This document shows positions 53,576 through 63,218 of a stretch of DNA of 64,000 nucleotides, piece by piece. The stretch lies in the NCBI GenBank assembly GCA_015075745.1, contig JABTTW010000001.1, positions 806,001 to 870,000 of the forward strand, read 5' to 3'. The notes under the pieces are model-generated. The model did not search any database, was not told where the DNA came from, and saw only the letters and a program-made list of their open reading frames with translations. Every line of letters starts with the position of its first letter. Positions within the stretch are counted from its first letter, which is position 1. Position numbers and translations under genes: made by a program. This DNA comes from Planctomycetia bacterium. GTDB taxonomy: Bacteria > Planctomycetota > Phycisphaerae > UBA1845 > UTPLA1.

Positions 53576-54784
53576 ATGCTCGTTGCACGATCGGTCGGAC
53601 TCGCGACGCCTCGAAACAAGATGCTGACAACCATTTCGGGAATTCTACTGGTCGGCTACGCCATTGGCGTCCTCCTTCTGTGTCGAAGCGTCTATCAGAC
53701 GTTTACGCTGCTTCGGGGTCAGCGCGAGCTGGGGGCCGGAGACGTTCCTGCGCGCGAGTGGCCGTCGCTCGACGTAGTGATTCCGGTCAAGGATGAAGAG
53801 GCGCATATCGCGGCGTGTCTGGAGTCGATCCTCGCGCAGGATTACCCCGGCATGCGGATCATCGTGGTGAACGACCGGTCGACGGACGGGACGGCTGCAG
53901 AGATCGCGCGCGTGCAGGCGAAGCATCCGGCGGTGCATCGGATCGACATCACCTCGCTGCCCGAGGGCCAGTATGGAAAGCCGTCGGCGGTCGCGGCGGC
54001 GATGCCGGAGCTGCGCGGGGAGATGGTGGCGTTCATCGACAGCGACTTTGAGCTGCATCCGAACTGCCTGCGGACGCTGGTCGATCATGTGACGACGCAG
54101 GGGCTGGACTGGGTGGCGGTGATGGGCCGGCCGGTGCTATCGATGTTCTGGGAGCGGCTGCTGGTGCCGATGCTCGGCGCAGTGACGTATGCGTGGTACG
54201 ACCCGCGGAAGATCGCGGACCCGAAGTGGGACAATGCGATCGGCAGCGGGTTTATCGTGGCGCGGCAGTCGGCGTACCGGGCGATCGGCGGGCATACGTG
54301 CGTTGTGCGGGCGTATGACGAAGACAGCGCGATCATGCGGGTGGCGAAGCGTGCGGGCCAGCGCATTGCGTACGTATTGGCGCCGGAGCTCTTTGCACTG
54401 CGCATGTACGGGACGCTCTCGCGGACGGTGCGGGGCATCACGCGGACATTCATCGGCGGGCTGAAGACGCTGCCGCGATTTCTTATCACGATCAACGGGC
54501 TCAACTTCGTCTCGCTGCTGCCGATCGGACTTGCGGCGGGACTTGTGCTGGCGGGGCCATTCGGGTGGGAGATTCCGTATCGACCGTGGTGGGCCGGGCT
54601 GGTGGTCGTTCACCTGCTGGCTTCGATGGTGCTGGCGTGGCAAGTGTATTCGCGGGCGGGAACGGGCCGACGATTTGCATTCCTTCACCCTCTCGGCGCG
54701 GCGATGCTGATCGGCATTTGTGTGCGGGCGGCGGCTGAACTGAAACGCGGCAAGCCGATCACCTGGCGAGGCACATCGTATTGA
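53576..54784 (+). CDS. GT2-family glycosyltransferase, membrane-associated
   Basis: A 402-residue enzyme: N-terminal helix (TISGILLVGYAIGVLLLC), GT-A nucleotide-sugar domain (SLDVVIPVKDEEAHIAACLESILAQDYPG, IVVNDRSTDGT, VAFIDSDFELHPN with the DxD-like DSD, then YDEDSAIMRVAKRAG) and C-terminal helices. ATG 53576 has GGGGGA before it; the frame also runs to 53555. The stop overlaps the start of the next membrane protein (TTGA). It is probably a processive or lipid-linked sugar transferase whose product is used by the next two genes. Confidence 0.88.
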   Translation: MLVARSVGLATPRNKMLTTISGILLVGYAIGVLLLCRSVYQTFTLLRGQRELGAGDVPAREWPSLDVVIPVKDEEAHIAACLESILAQDYPGMRIIVVNDRSTDGTAAEIARVQAKHPAVHRIDITSLPEGQYGKPSAVAAAMPELRGEMVAFIDSDFELHPNCLRTLVDHVTTQGLDWVAVMGRPVLSMFWERLLVPMLGAVTYAWYDPRKIADPKWDNAIGSGFIVARQSAYRAIGGHTCVVRAYDEDSAIMRVAKRAGQRIAYVLAPELFALRMYGTLSRTVRGITRTFIGGLKTLPRFLITINGLNFVSLLPIGLAAGLVLAGPFGWEIPYRPWWAGLVVVHLLASMVLAWQVYSRAGTGRRFAFLHPLGAAMLIGICVRAAAELKRGKPITWRGTSY

Positions 54785-56595
54785 ACTTGCCACTTGCAAA
54801 GTCCGGCGAGTCGATGGCCCGCGCCGATCAGCGGAAATTCGCGGAGTTGCCGCTGCTGGAGAGGCCGTTTCATCTGCTACGACTTGGCGCGCCGTACATG
54901 CTGTTCTGGCTCGGGGGGCCGCTGCTGCTTTATGTGTGGACGCTGGGCGGGCCGTTTCTGGCGGACGATCTGAATCTGATCCTCAAGTCTGAGGCGTATC
55001 AGCGAGGGGAGCGCACGGAGCTTGGGCTGTATCGGTTCGCGGATTCGGACGAGGAATGGCAGCGGCTGCGCGATCGCGGGACGATCCCGTGGTGGTCGCC
55101 GGAGTCCGGGCGGCTGGATTTTCTGCGGCCGGTTTCCGAGTGGTTTTTTTACGCCGACGTTTTTCTTTACGGGCGGCGGCCGGTTTTCTATCGGCTGACG
55201 AGCCTGCTCATCTTCGCGATTGCGTTGTTCAGCGTTCGGTGGATGTTCCTTCGTGCGTCGGGGGACACGGTGCGCGCCGGGGTGGCGACGTATTTCTTCG
55301 GCGTCTCTCAGACCGTCACGCCGCCGGTGACGTGGATGTGCAACCGGCAGGACCTACTCGTGGTGATCGGGGTGTCGATTGCGGCGGGGGCTTATTGGGC
55401 GACTGTTGCGACCGGGCGGCGGCGGTTTTTGTTGATGGCCGTCGGGGCGTTTGCGTTCGCACTTTTCTCCAAGGAAGTGGCCGTCGCGTTGGCGGCGGTG
55501 ATCGGATTGCACGAACTGATTCGGCGATGGCAGACGAAGCGGTGGTTCGACGATCTGGCGCCACTGGCCATTGCGCTGGCGATGGTGGTGATGTCGATTC
55601 TGTTCGTGGCCTATTACGCTTATTCGCGCCCGTGGGTATTTGATCTGGACGGGCGAACGGGGATGCCGAGCCAGCTTGGCCTCAGCCTGCCGGTGTCGCT
55701 CTTGCTTTATGCGGCGGTTTGGACGCTGGGGTATCCGATCGACACGCTTGCGGCGATGCCGGAGTACGTGACGCTGGTGGTGGCGGGCGGCGGCGCGTTG
55801 ATGTTAGTGATTGCCGTTTATTACATTCGGATTGCGGCGCTGGGCGACCGGACGACACTCTTTTTCGTACTTTGGGCGATTCTCTTTGTTCTTCCCGGTC
55901 TGCGGGCGATGACGGCGAGCACGCGAACTTTGTGCACGGCCACGATCGGGTGGAGTTACCTGTTATCAGCGGTGATCGTTTCGACGAATCCGCGGGTCGG
56001 GATCGCCCCATTAAGCGTGCGCACGGTGTTGAATGCGACGAACGGCATCGTGAGCATTTGCTGCGCGATTGCCACGGTGCTGGTGATGAACGGAGTCGAG
56101 GCCAACTCGGCGGCGCGGCTGGAGCGGGCCCTTGCCACGATGGATCGCCCGCTGAAGGACGGCGACGCGCTGGTGCTCAAGCAGGCGGACTCGGCATTGG
56201 AAATCATCTGCGCCGGGGACAGGCTGGAATTCATGACGGGTAAGAAGGACGTATCGGCGACTTACCTATTCCCCCCGTCAGTGTCGGTGAATGTGATTCG
56301 CGTGGATGACAAGACGGCGCTCTTGCGAGCCAAAGACGGGGCGCTACTCGGCACACGATTTCATCGTTTGACGCGCGGGCCGACGTGGGAGCCCCGCACG
56401 GGCGACGCGTTTCATCTTTCACACGTGACGATTGAAGTGACGGAGGCAGACAAGAACGGCGATGTGCGCGAGTTGCGGCTGACGTTTCCGGGTGGACTGG
56501 ATGATCCGCGGCTTCATTTCGACCCGAAGGAATTCGCGGCGGCGCTTCGCAGTCGGCCGGCGGCCTCTGCCGTCAGTCAGGCATCGGTACGGTGA
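54781..56595 (+). CDS. Polytopic membrane protein, PMT-like glycosyltransferase candidate
   Basis: A 604-residue protein (TTG 54781 start overlapping the upstream stop, or ATG 54814). It has about eleven membrane helices (for example PYMLFWLGGPLLLYVWTL, LTSLLIFAIALFSVRWMF, LLVVIGVSIAAGAYWATVA) and a soluble C-terminal tail of about 170 residues. Near the N-terminus PFLADDLNLIL resembles the DD/DxD-type acidic site of membrane glycosyltransferases of the GT-C fold (DDD-like). Coupled to the downstream acyltransferase by GTGA. Specific reaction unknown. Confidence 0.75.
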   Translation: MNLPLAKSGESMARADQRKFAELPLLERPFHLLRLGAPYMLFWLGGPLLLYVWTLGGPFLADDLNLILKSEAYQRGERTELGLYRFADSDEEWQRLRDRGTIPWWSPESGRLDFLRPVSEWFFYADVFLYGRRPVFYRLTSLLIFAIALFSVRWMFLRASGDTVRAGVATYFFGVSQTVTPPVTWMCNRQDLLVVIGVSIAAGAYWATVATGRRRFLLMAVGAFAFALFSKEVAVALAAVIGLHELIRRWQTKRWFDDLAPLAIALAMVVMSILFVAYYAYSRPWVFDLDGRTGMPSQLGLSLPVSLLLYAAVWTLGYPIDTLAAMPEYVTLVVAGGGALMLVIAVYYIRIAALGDRTTLFFVLWAILFVLPGLRAMTASTRTLCTATIGWSYLLSAVIVSTNPRVGIAPLSVRTVLNATNGIVSICCAIATVLVMNGVEANSAARLERALATMDRPLKDGDALVLKQADSALEIICAGDRLEFMTGKKDVSATYLFPPSVSVNVIRVDDKTALLRAKDGALLGTRFHRLTRGPTWEPRTGDAFHLSHVTIEVTEADKNGDVRELRLTFPGGLDDPRLHFDPKEFAAALRSRPAASAVSQASVR

Positions 56596-57980
56596 GTCTG
56601 TCGATGCGCATTCCGCTTAACGCATGCGACTTTGTCATTTTCGGGCAGCACCGTGTCTGGCATCGGACCGGCGGCGGCAATTTTCCTTACATGATCGTCG
56701 AGCTGGAGGGCGAGATCGAGGCGTCTGCGATGAAGGCGGCGCTGACGCGGGCCCTGTCGAGGCATCCGGTGCTGGTGGGCGGCGTAGGGATGTCGCTGTT
56801 TCGGCTTCGACCGTTCTGGCAGGTGGGCGATGGGCGCGAGGCCAAGGTGGAAGAGGCGGCGGCGCGTGTCTATCAGTTCGACGATCTCAGGTCGGTGGCT
56901 GACGCGGGCGCGGCACTCGAGGAGATGTGTGAGGCGCGGTACGGCGGTGACTGGTATCGCAGCAGCGGGCCGCAGGTGCGGCTCGAGCAATACGCGATGC
57001 CGCTGGGGCGGACGCGACTGGTGCTGCGCTGGCCGCATTACCTGATGGATGCCGAGGGGGCGCAGCTCTTTCTCGCGTCGCTGGGCGATGAGCCGCCGAC
57101 GGTGGCCGCGCACACGGGTGACAAAGATGCCCTTTTGCTGCCGGATCATCAAGCGCCGCGGGTGCTGAAGGATTACAGTTGGTTAAAACTGATTGGGATG
57201 ATTCGGCGCGGAATGGGCGCAGGGCGGGCGCTGAAGAACGTCGGGTCGCAACAGGAGCTGATCGACTCGAAGGCGCGGTTCAGCGGGTATGCAGTTCTGC
57301 ATCGCCATTGGGACGGCGAAGTGTTTACGCAGATGCGAGCGGCGGCCAAGCGACTGACGCCGGGCGGCCCTGCGATGTTCTCGCGCTTTTTAGCCGCAGC
57401 GGTGTGTCGTGCGCAGCAGCGGCTGCACGTGGAGCGAGGCGGCCGGGCGGAGGCTTTTTTCATTACGTTTCCGATGCGGGTCGGGTTTTCGCGGCCGGAC
57501 GGACGTCTCTTTGAGCGGCGGCCGCTGGTTGGAAATTACCTCGTTGCGCCGACGCTGCGGGTTCTGGAAACGGAGACGACCGATCGGGCGGTTTTGTCAG
57601 CCGAGATTCTTCGGCAGGTGGAGGCATTCCTGGCGGCAAGCGGGGACATCGCTCAGTGGGCTTTGTTGGAACTCGCGGCGCTTTGGCATGCGTGGTTTTA
57701 TCATTTGATCTTCAAGCTGCCGCTGAGCGTGAATCGGTGCTCGTCTGGTTTCTCGTATTACGGAGAGATCAAAGGACACCTGCGCACGATTGGGAATGCC
57801 CGGGTGAAGAACATCTGGGGCGGCGGGCCGACGACGACGCCGCCTGCGTGGAACCCTGTGTTCAGCAAGTTCGGCGAGCAGCTCAATTTGAGCCTTACTT
57901 ACAGTCGGCCCACGATCGGTGATGATTTGGCGCGCAGGTACGCCGAATTGATCGAGGACGAACTGGTGAATCCGACTTGA
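56592..57980 (+). CDS. Condensation-domain-type (WS/DGAT-like) acyltransferase
   Basis: A 462-residue protein starting at GTG 56592. It has the CAT/condensation-superfamily layout: N-terminal strand (FPYMIVELEGEIEASAMKAALTRALSRHPVL), an altered catalytic HxxxDxxG region (RWPHYLMDAEGAQLF, H-Y-L-M-D), and a C-terminal lobe (GFSYYGEIKGHLRTIGNARV). The first His of a HHxxxDG is replaced by Pro-His, so the active-site His is retained. It probably acylates a sugar or lipid made by the two upstream genes of the same coupled operon. Confidence 0.75.
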   Translation: MSLSMRIPLNACDFVIFGQHRVWHRTGGGNFPYMIVELEGEIEASAMKAALTRALSRHPVLVGGVGMSLFRLRPFWQVGDGREAKVEEAAARVYQFDDLRSVADAGAALEEMCEARYGGDWYRSSGPQVRLEQYAMPLGRTRLVLRWPHYLMDAEGAQLFLASLGDEPPTVAAHTGDKDALLLPDHQAPRVLKDYSWLKLIGMIRRGMGAGRALKNVGSQQELIDSKARFSGYAVLHRHWDGEVFTQMRAAAKRLTPGGPAMFSRFLAAAVCRAQQRLHVERGGRAEAFFITFPMRVGFSRPDGRLFERRPLVGNYLVAPTLRVLETETTDRAVLSAEILRQVEAFLAASGDIAQWALLELAALWHAWFYHLIFKLPLSVNRCSSGFSYYGEIKGHLRTIGNARVKNIWGGGPTTTPPAWNPVFSKFGEQLNLSLTYSRPTIGDDLARRYAELIEDELVNPT

Positions 57981-58034
57981 TCGCCCGAGGGGCGGTGGTA
58001 TGTTCCATTCGAGCATCACGACGAGGCGAATTCG

Positions 58035-59387
58035 ATGTCCATAACCCTGACAAATGCACTGCTGTTCGATCTCGATCCGGTCTCGGTAGTGGAGGGATCG
58101 CTGCGCATCGACGGGGAGACGATTGACAGCATCGGCCCCGGCGTCGCGCCGCAGGCGGGCGACGAGGTGATTGATTGCCACGGCGCTGTTGTGATGGCGG
58201 GTCTGGTCAACGGCCACACGCACCTTTACAGCGTGCCGGCGCTGGGCATGCCGGGGCCGCCGCGGACGCCGCGGAACTTTCACGAGATTCTCGAACTGAT
58301 CTGGTGGCGACTGGATCGGGCGCACGACGCGGAATCGGTCGAGGTCAGCGGGACGATCGGCGCACTGGACGCGCTGCGATGCGGGACGACGACGATGATC
58401 GATCACCACGCCTCGCCGTCGCACATCGCGGGGAGCCTGGACGATCTGGAGCGCGGGATCGACGCGGTCGGGCTTCGCGGCGTGCTTTGCTACGAGAGCA
58501 CGGATCGGCACGGGACGAAGGACGGGCTCGCCGGGCTGGAGGAGAACCGGCGGTACATTTCGAAATGCTGTGCTCGGGCGGACGGACGATTTGCGGCGCT
58601 GGTGGGCGCGCATGCGGCGTTCACGATGTCGGATGAACTGCTTTCCGGATGCGTTCGAGTGGCCGCCGAGACGAATACGGGTGTGCATATCCATGTCGCG
58701 GAGGACCCTTGCGACGACGAAATATGCCGCCGGGAGTATGGATCGCCGCTGGTGGATCGTCTGGCGCGGTGCGGCATCGGCGACCCCAAGAATCCCGCCT
58801 CGGCAAAGACGATTCTGGCGCATTGCACGCACCTGTCGACGGACGATGCAAAGCGACTGTCGGGCGCGGTCGGGGCCATCGCGCACAATCCGCGGTCGAA
58901 TATGAACAACCAGGTCGGCTATGCCCCCATCGGCGCGATCATCGGATCGGGCGCGGCGGGCGGCGGGCCGGGGCCGATTCAACTGGGAACGGACGGCATC
59001 GGCTCGGACATGTTCGCGGAGCTGCGCCATGCGTGGTTTAAGTCGCGCGACGGCAAGGCGGGGATATCGCCGGCGCATGTTGTTTCGATGCTGGTGCGCT
59101 CGGCGCGGACGGCGGGCAGTTTGCTGGGTCGCAAGCTCGGCTCTTTGTCTGCCGGGGCCGCGGCGGATGTCGTGGTGACGGACTACATCCCTGCTGCGCC
59201 GCTGACGACGGAGAATGCGGCCGGGCATCTGATCTTTGCGATGGATTCGCAGCACGTTCGGGATGTGCTGATCGGCGGGAAGTGGGCACTACGCAGTCGG
59301 GAGGTCGTTTTCATCGATGAACGGCCGGCGCGGCGGAGGGCTGTTGAGGTCGCCCGGCGGGTTTGGGCGCGGATGCCGATATCGTGA
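58035..59387 (+). CDS. SsnA-like amidohydrolase (chlorohydrolase/deaminase superfamily)
   Basis: A 450-residue metal-dependent hydrolase: NGHTHLYS (metal-binding HxH), HIHVAED, LAHCTHLS, HNPRSNMNN and LGTDGIGSDMFAELRHAWF supply the metal and catalytic residues of the TIM-barrel amidohydrolases. The order and HNPxSNMNN/LGTDGxxxDM blocks are those of the putative aminohydrolase SsnA. It starts 54 bp after the acyltransferase gene and may be in the same transcript. Natural substrate unknown; nucleobase or related ring deamination is possible. Confidence 0.85.
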   Translation: MSITLTNALLFDLDPVSVVEGSLRIDGETIDSIGPGVAPQAGDEVIDCHGAVVMAGLVNGHTHLYSVPALGMPGPPRTPRNFHEILELIWWRLDRAHDAESVEVSGTIGALDALRCGTTTMIDHHASPSHIAGSLDDLERGIDAVGLRGVLCYESTDRHGTKDGLAGLEENRRYISKCCARADGRFAALVGAHAAFTMSDELLSGCVRVAAETNTGVHIHVAEDPCDDEICRREYGSPLVDRLARCGIGDPKNPASAKTILAHCTHLSTDDAKRLSGAVGAIAHNPRSNMNNQVGYAPIGAIIGSGAAGGGPGPIQLGTDGIGSDMFAELRHAWFKSRDGKAGISPAHVVSMLVRSARTAGSLLGRKLGSLSAGAAADVVVTDYIPAAPLTTENAAGHLIFAMDSQHVRDVLIGGKWALRSREVVFIDERPARRRAVEVARRVWARMPIS

Positions 59388-59514
59388 ATACATCAGCATT
59401 GGTTCTTGTGCGAATGTAGCGGATTCTATCGCAACTGCTCAGGAGTTACGCACGGGCCGGAGGCTACCCTGTTGGGGGAAACCCACGCTACGCGGTTGGG
59501 GAAGGCCAACGTGA

Positions 59515-60807
59515 TCAGAGCTTTTTGATGATGATGGCCGTGAGGTCATCGGCCTGGGGGGTGCCGGGAGCGAAGGCCCGCACTTCGCGGTAGAGCGATT
59601 CGATCATTTCCGAGCACGGGCGATCCTTCATGGCCCGAAGGATTTTGTACATGCGCTCGGTGCCGAACTGCTCTCTCTGCTCATTCTGCCACTCGAAGAA
59701 GCCGTCGGTGACGAGCACCATCATGTCTCCGGGTTGCATGTGGAATCGGACGGGATCATCAAACGGGACGTCGGCGATGATGCCGAGGGGCATGGCGTTG
59801 GCGGACAGCTCGACGAATTCGTCCTTGTCGCTGAAATACTGAATCAACGGGCCGTGGCCGGCGCTGAGGAAGGACAGGGTGTTCGTCTGAGGCGAAAGGA
59901 GGCCGAAGAAGGCGGTGACGAATCTGTCGTCGGGCAAGTCTTCGGAAAGCAGATTGTTGATGCGCGAGACGACCATGCTGAGGTCGTTGGAGAGGGAGAT
60001 GGTTGCGCGAAAAAGGGCGCGGCATTCGGCGATCACGAGGGCCGGGCCGATGCCGTGGCCGGTGGCGTCGGCGATGGTGAGGGCGAGCGAGCCGTCTGAA
60101 AGGGCCATGTAGTCGTAACAGTCGCCGCCGGTTTCATCGGCGGGCTTGTTCCACCCGGCAATGTCGAAACCGGGAACCTCGGCGGCCTTGTCGGGGATCA
60201 ACCCCTGCTGGATGTCGCGGGCGATGGAGAGGTCGCGCTCGATGCGCTGCTTCTCGGCGTAGTGCTCGAGGAGAAGCTGGCGCTGCAAGGCGACACCGAC
60301 CTGGGCGCCGAAGGTGCGGACCAGCTCGTCGTCCCACGGATCGAACGAACCTTTGGATTTGTTGAGCAACTGAAGGACGCCGACGATCTTGTTGTCGAAG
60401 CCCAAAAGCGGGAAGGTGATCATGTTGCGCGTGCGGAAGCCGGTCTTGCGATCGATCTCGGGATTGAATCTCGGATCGGCGTAGGCATCGGGCACGTTGA
60501 TGACTTCGCCGGTGCGGACGACCTCGCCGGCGATTCCGCGATCGGCGGAAAAGCGAATCTCGTCGACGCCGGTGGCCATGCGACTGAAGAGCTCTTCGCG
60601 CTCCGGGTCATAGAGAAACACGGTGGCGCGTTCGCACTCGAGGACGGCCAGGGCGGCCCGTTCGACGTTGCGAAGGAGCGGGGTCAGTTCGGAAATGGCG
60701 GCCAGATCTCGCGAGACGCCGAGAACCGCCTGAAGATCGACGACGTGCTTTTCGGCGGTTGATTCGACCAAGGAGGCTTCGCCCGAGCTAGCGGTGAGGT
60801 CTTTCAT
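59515..60807 (-). CDS. GAF-domain PP2C (SpoIIE/RsbU-type) phosphatase
   Basis: A 430-residue protein. Residues about 25-190 are a GAF domain (LLRNVERAALAVLECERATVFLYDPEREELFSR, GIAGEVVRTGEVINVPDAYADPRFN, FPLLGFDNKIVGVLQLLNK). A signalling helix leads to a PP2C/SpoIIE domain with GWNKPADETGGDCYD, IADATGHGIGPALV and FLSAGHGPLI, and a DDLTAIIIK end; the acidic metal ligands are present. Such proteins regulate anti-anti-sigma or similar switches. No anti-sigma partner is adjacent here. Confidence 0.9.
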   Translation of the reverse strand: MKDLTASSGEASLVESTAEKHVVDLQAVLGVSRDLAAISELTPLLRNVERAALAVLECERATVFLYDPEREELFSRMATGVDEIRFSADRGIAGEVVRTGEVINVPDAYADPRFNPEIDRKTGFRTRNMITFPLLGFDNKIVGVLQLLNKSKGSFDPWDDELVRTFGAQVGVALQRQLLLEHYAEKQRIERDLSIARDIQQGLIPDKAAEVPGFDIAGWNKPADETGGDCYDYMALSDGSLALTIADATGHGIGPALVIAECRALFRATISLSNDLSMVVSRINNLLSEDLPDDRFVTAFFGLLSPQTNTLSFLSAGHGPLIQYFSDKDEFVELSANAMPLGIIADVPFDDPVRFHMQPGDMMVLVTDGFFEWQNEQREQFGTERMYKILRAMKDRPCSEMIESLYREVRAFAPGTPQADDLTAIIIKKL

Positions 60808-60937
60808 ACCTTGTGGTCCATGCCGTGGCCAGCGGAGTACGGCGTCCGGTGCATCGCCACCGGGCCGTGTGAGGGCTTCATCAGCCGACTATCAGGATAA
60901 CCGGACTCGGTGTCGGATGCTATTTCGCCATGGCGAA

Positions 60938-61693
60938 TCAGACTGTGCCGACGGTCAGGAAAATTGGCGCCCAGATGCCGGTCTTGCGCTGGCGAATCTG
61001 GCTAAAGCCGGAATCGACGAAATACTGCCGCATCATGCTCCATGGGGCATGAAACACGGGAGCTTCGGGCGTACTTTCGGCCCGGGTGATAAAGACGTCG
61101 AAAAGCACCCAGCCGATGATATTGTCCCGAAAGCCGTCAATGAGCATGAGCCGGCCGCCGGGCCGCAGGACGCGGCGCATCTCGCGGACGGCGGCGGCCT
61201 GATTGGGGTAGTGATGGAAGGAATGGCTACAGGTGACGAAGTCGAAGGCGCCGTCGGCGAACGGCAGGTGCTCCGAATCTCCATTGATGAAGCTCGGGGC
61301 GCCTTCGATGGTTCGGGCCTTTTGTTCGGCGACCCGGCACATCTCGCCTGAATAGTCCAGGCCGACGAGGCGGCGGCTGGGCAATGGACTGCCGGCGATC
61401 ATGGCCAGCCAGCTACCGGTGCCGCTGCCAATGTCGAGCCCATCGAAGGGATCGGGTATGTGTCGCCGCCATTCGTAGAGCTCTTCCATGAACATCCGAT
61501 AAGCGGGCCGGAAGAGCAGGTGCTGGACGATCGAGCGGTCGTAGGTCTTCGCCCAGCCGTCGAACTCGTGGCGCGCCCTTCGCTTGACCGACTTGCTGAC
61601 AAAGTGGGACGGCTGGGATAAACCGGCGTCCTTGCGCGGGCTTGATTCTGGTGAAGTTGATGGCTCGCTGTGCTGGGTGGTTTCTGAATCCAT
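60938..61693 (-). CDS. Class I SAM-dependent methyltransferase (UbiE/COQ5-like)
   Basis: A 251-residue methyltransferase (open frame to 61768; MDSETT start at 61693 is tentative). Motifs: GLDIGSGTGSWLAMIAG (SAM-binding motif I), VGLDYSGEMCRVAE, INGDSEHLPFADGAFDFVTCSHSFHHYPN and LRPGGRLMLIDGF. The substrate domain (FDGWAKTYDRSIVQHLLFRPAY) is like that of the UbiE/menaquinone-type group. Its substrate cannot be inferred from context. Confidence 0.85.
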   Translation of the reverse strand: MDSETTQHSEPSTSPESSPRKDAGLSQPSHFVSKSVKRRARHEFDGWAKTYDRSIVQHLLFRPAYRMFMEELYEWRRHIPDPFDGLDIGSGTGSWLAMIAGSPLPSRRLVGLDYSGEMCRVAEQKARTIEGAPSFINGDSEHLPFADGAFDFVTCSHSFHHYPNQAAAVREMRRVLRPGGRLMLIDGFRDNIIGWVLFDVFITRAESTPEAPVFHAPWSMMRQYFVDSGFSQIRQRKTGIWAPIFLTVGTV

Positions 61694-61984
61694 GATTGTC
61701 CGGCAGATGCTTCGCGCTCCACTCCCCATGGTTGCCACGACTATAGAAATGCCGGGGCGTCCGGGCAACTCAAGATCGTGTGAGCCGTTCTAAAGTCGAC
61801 GGCATGGGCCATCCGATACGAAAGTGCGCCGAACGGCAAGACCCGCCTCTCGACGTGAAACTCGCCCCCAAAAACCCGCCCTACCCACAGGTAGCGGCGT
61901 CGCTTCGGCGTCGCCCCCCAGAGAGGGTGCGTCAACCGCGGCGGCGGATTCCTGCGGGCGGGCCCTTGAGCCAGGAGCGCGGTC

Positions 61985-62149
61985 ATGACCAAGCGAGAGC
62001 TGATCGATCGAATCATGGAGCTGAACCGCTCGGCTCGGCGGGAATTTCTGCAGGTCTTCACCGAGAATGAACTGCACGACTATCTTCGCCAACTCGAATC
62101 GGTGACGCCGATTCACGTGGCGAGCGCGGAAGTCTACGCTCACAACTGA
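61985..62149 (+). CDS. Small 54-residue protein, function unknown
   Basis: An ATG preceded by AGGAG starts a 54-codon frame (MTKRELIDRIMELNRSARR...FLQVFTENELHDYLRQL...VASAEVYAHN, then TGA). It has the amphipathic alpha-helical look of small DNA- or protein-binding peptides, and its Shine-Dalgarno is good. It lies between two minus-strand genes. Too short to classify. Confidence 0.7.
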   Translation: MTKRELIDRIMELNRSARREFLQVFTENELHDYLRQLESVTPIHVASAEVYAHN

Positions 62150-62177
62150 CACCCCCCCCCACCGATCGTTTCCGTCA

Positions 62178-63218
62178 TCACCGCTTGTTGTATTCATCTA
62201 TCAGCGCCGTTGCCCTTCGCACGATGTGCGAGTCGGCGTTGGCCTTGCCGAACTCCTCGATGATTTCCTGATAGACGAGGATGGCGTCGGACGACTTGCC
62301 TTCCTGGGTCAGCACTTCGGCCCGACACCACCGGGCGGTCATCTTTTCAATCGAGCCATCCGGGACGAGTCGTTCGGCCTGTTTGAAGTAGCTTTTCGCG
62401 CCGGCATGATCGTAGCGGTATTGCTCGGCCACCCTTCCAGCGAGGATGCCCGACGCCCAGCGGATGATCGGCGGCAGGTCGGTCGATTGCAGGGCCTCGA
62501 CGAACCGCAGCTCACTTGCCTTGGCGAGCTTGGTGTCACCGCCGGGTCCGGCATTGAGTGCCCCCAGCAACATGGCGATGCCGGATTCAAAGGCGGCGTG
62601 AGTGCCGACGCTGGAGATGGGCAGCGGGGCCGGCGCGACATCGAGCGAACCAGCCATTGCCGCGGCGGCGCGGAACTCCGCGGCGTTTTCGTAGATCGCG
62701 TAGGACTCCGTCGTGCTCCCCGAGCGACCGGTGGGAACGTAGAGCCACTCCATCAACCGAGCGCAGGCCAGGGCCGGGGCATGCTCCAACACAATGCGGA
62801 CCTCGCCGCGGGTTGATTCATCCCGGGCCGCATCGCCGCTGATGAAGTAGAGGTAATAGAACGGGCGGTTGGGAAGCGGCTGTGAATTGGCCGCGATGGG
62901 CTCGGCGGATGGCACAACCGTTGAAGGCGGTGACTGCGCGGCGTTTGCACTGGTCGATGCCGCCCCCGAGGGCCGGCCATGCGCCTCATCGGACCGATCG
63001 GCCTGATCGCGCCTCGGCGCATCAGCCTGACGAACCGGTCTGACCACGCGCTCGGGTTTCTTCCACCATGCCCAGTCCCAGTTCCACTCGATATCGCCGC
63101 AGCCGCAGACGCCCAGTGCGAGGATGGCGGACATGCGGAGCAGAATGCCACGCACCCGCCCAGACGACCGTTGAGCAATTCGATATCGGCGATGCGGCGT
63201 ATTGTGCAGAGGATTCAT
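62178..63218 (-). CDS. Lipoprotein with TPR-like C-terminus, function unknown
   Basis: A 346-residue protein (start at 63218 or 63134 uncertain). A lipobox-like ILALGVCGC follows a hydrophobic run. The middle is Pro/Ser/Ala-rich; the C-terminal half has helical repeats (AKSYFKQAERLVPDGSIEKM, RWCRAEVLTQEGKSSDAILVYQEIIEEFGKA) that look like TPR units. Probably exported and bound to the membrane by its Cys; role unknown. Confidence 0.7.
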   Translation of the reverse strand: MNPLHNTPHRRYRIAQRSSGRVRGILLRMSAILALGVCGCGDIEWNWDWAWWKKPERVVRPVRQADAPRRDQADRSDEAHGRPSGAASTSANAAQSPPSTVVPSAEPIAANSQPLPNRPFYYLYFISGDAARDESTRGEVRIVLEHAPALACARLMEWLYVPTGRSGSTTESYAIYENAAEFRAAAAMAGSLDVAPAPLPISSVGTHAAFESGIAMLLGALNAGPGGDTKLAKASELRFVEALQSTDLPPIIRWASGILAGRVAEQYRYDHAGAKSYFKQAERLVPDGSIEKMTARWCRAEVLTQEGKSSDAILVYQEIIEEFGKANADSHIVRRATALIDEYNKR

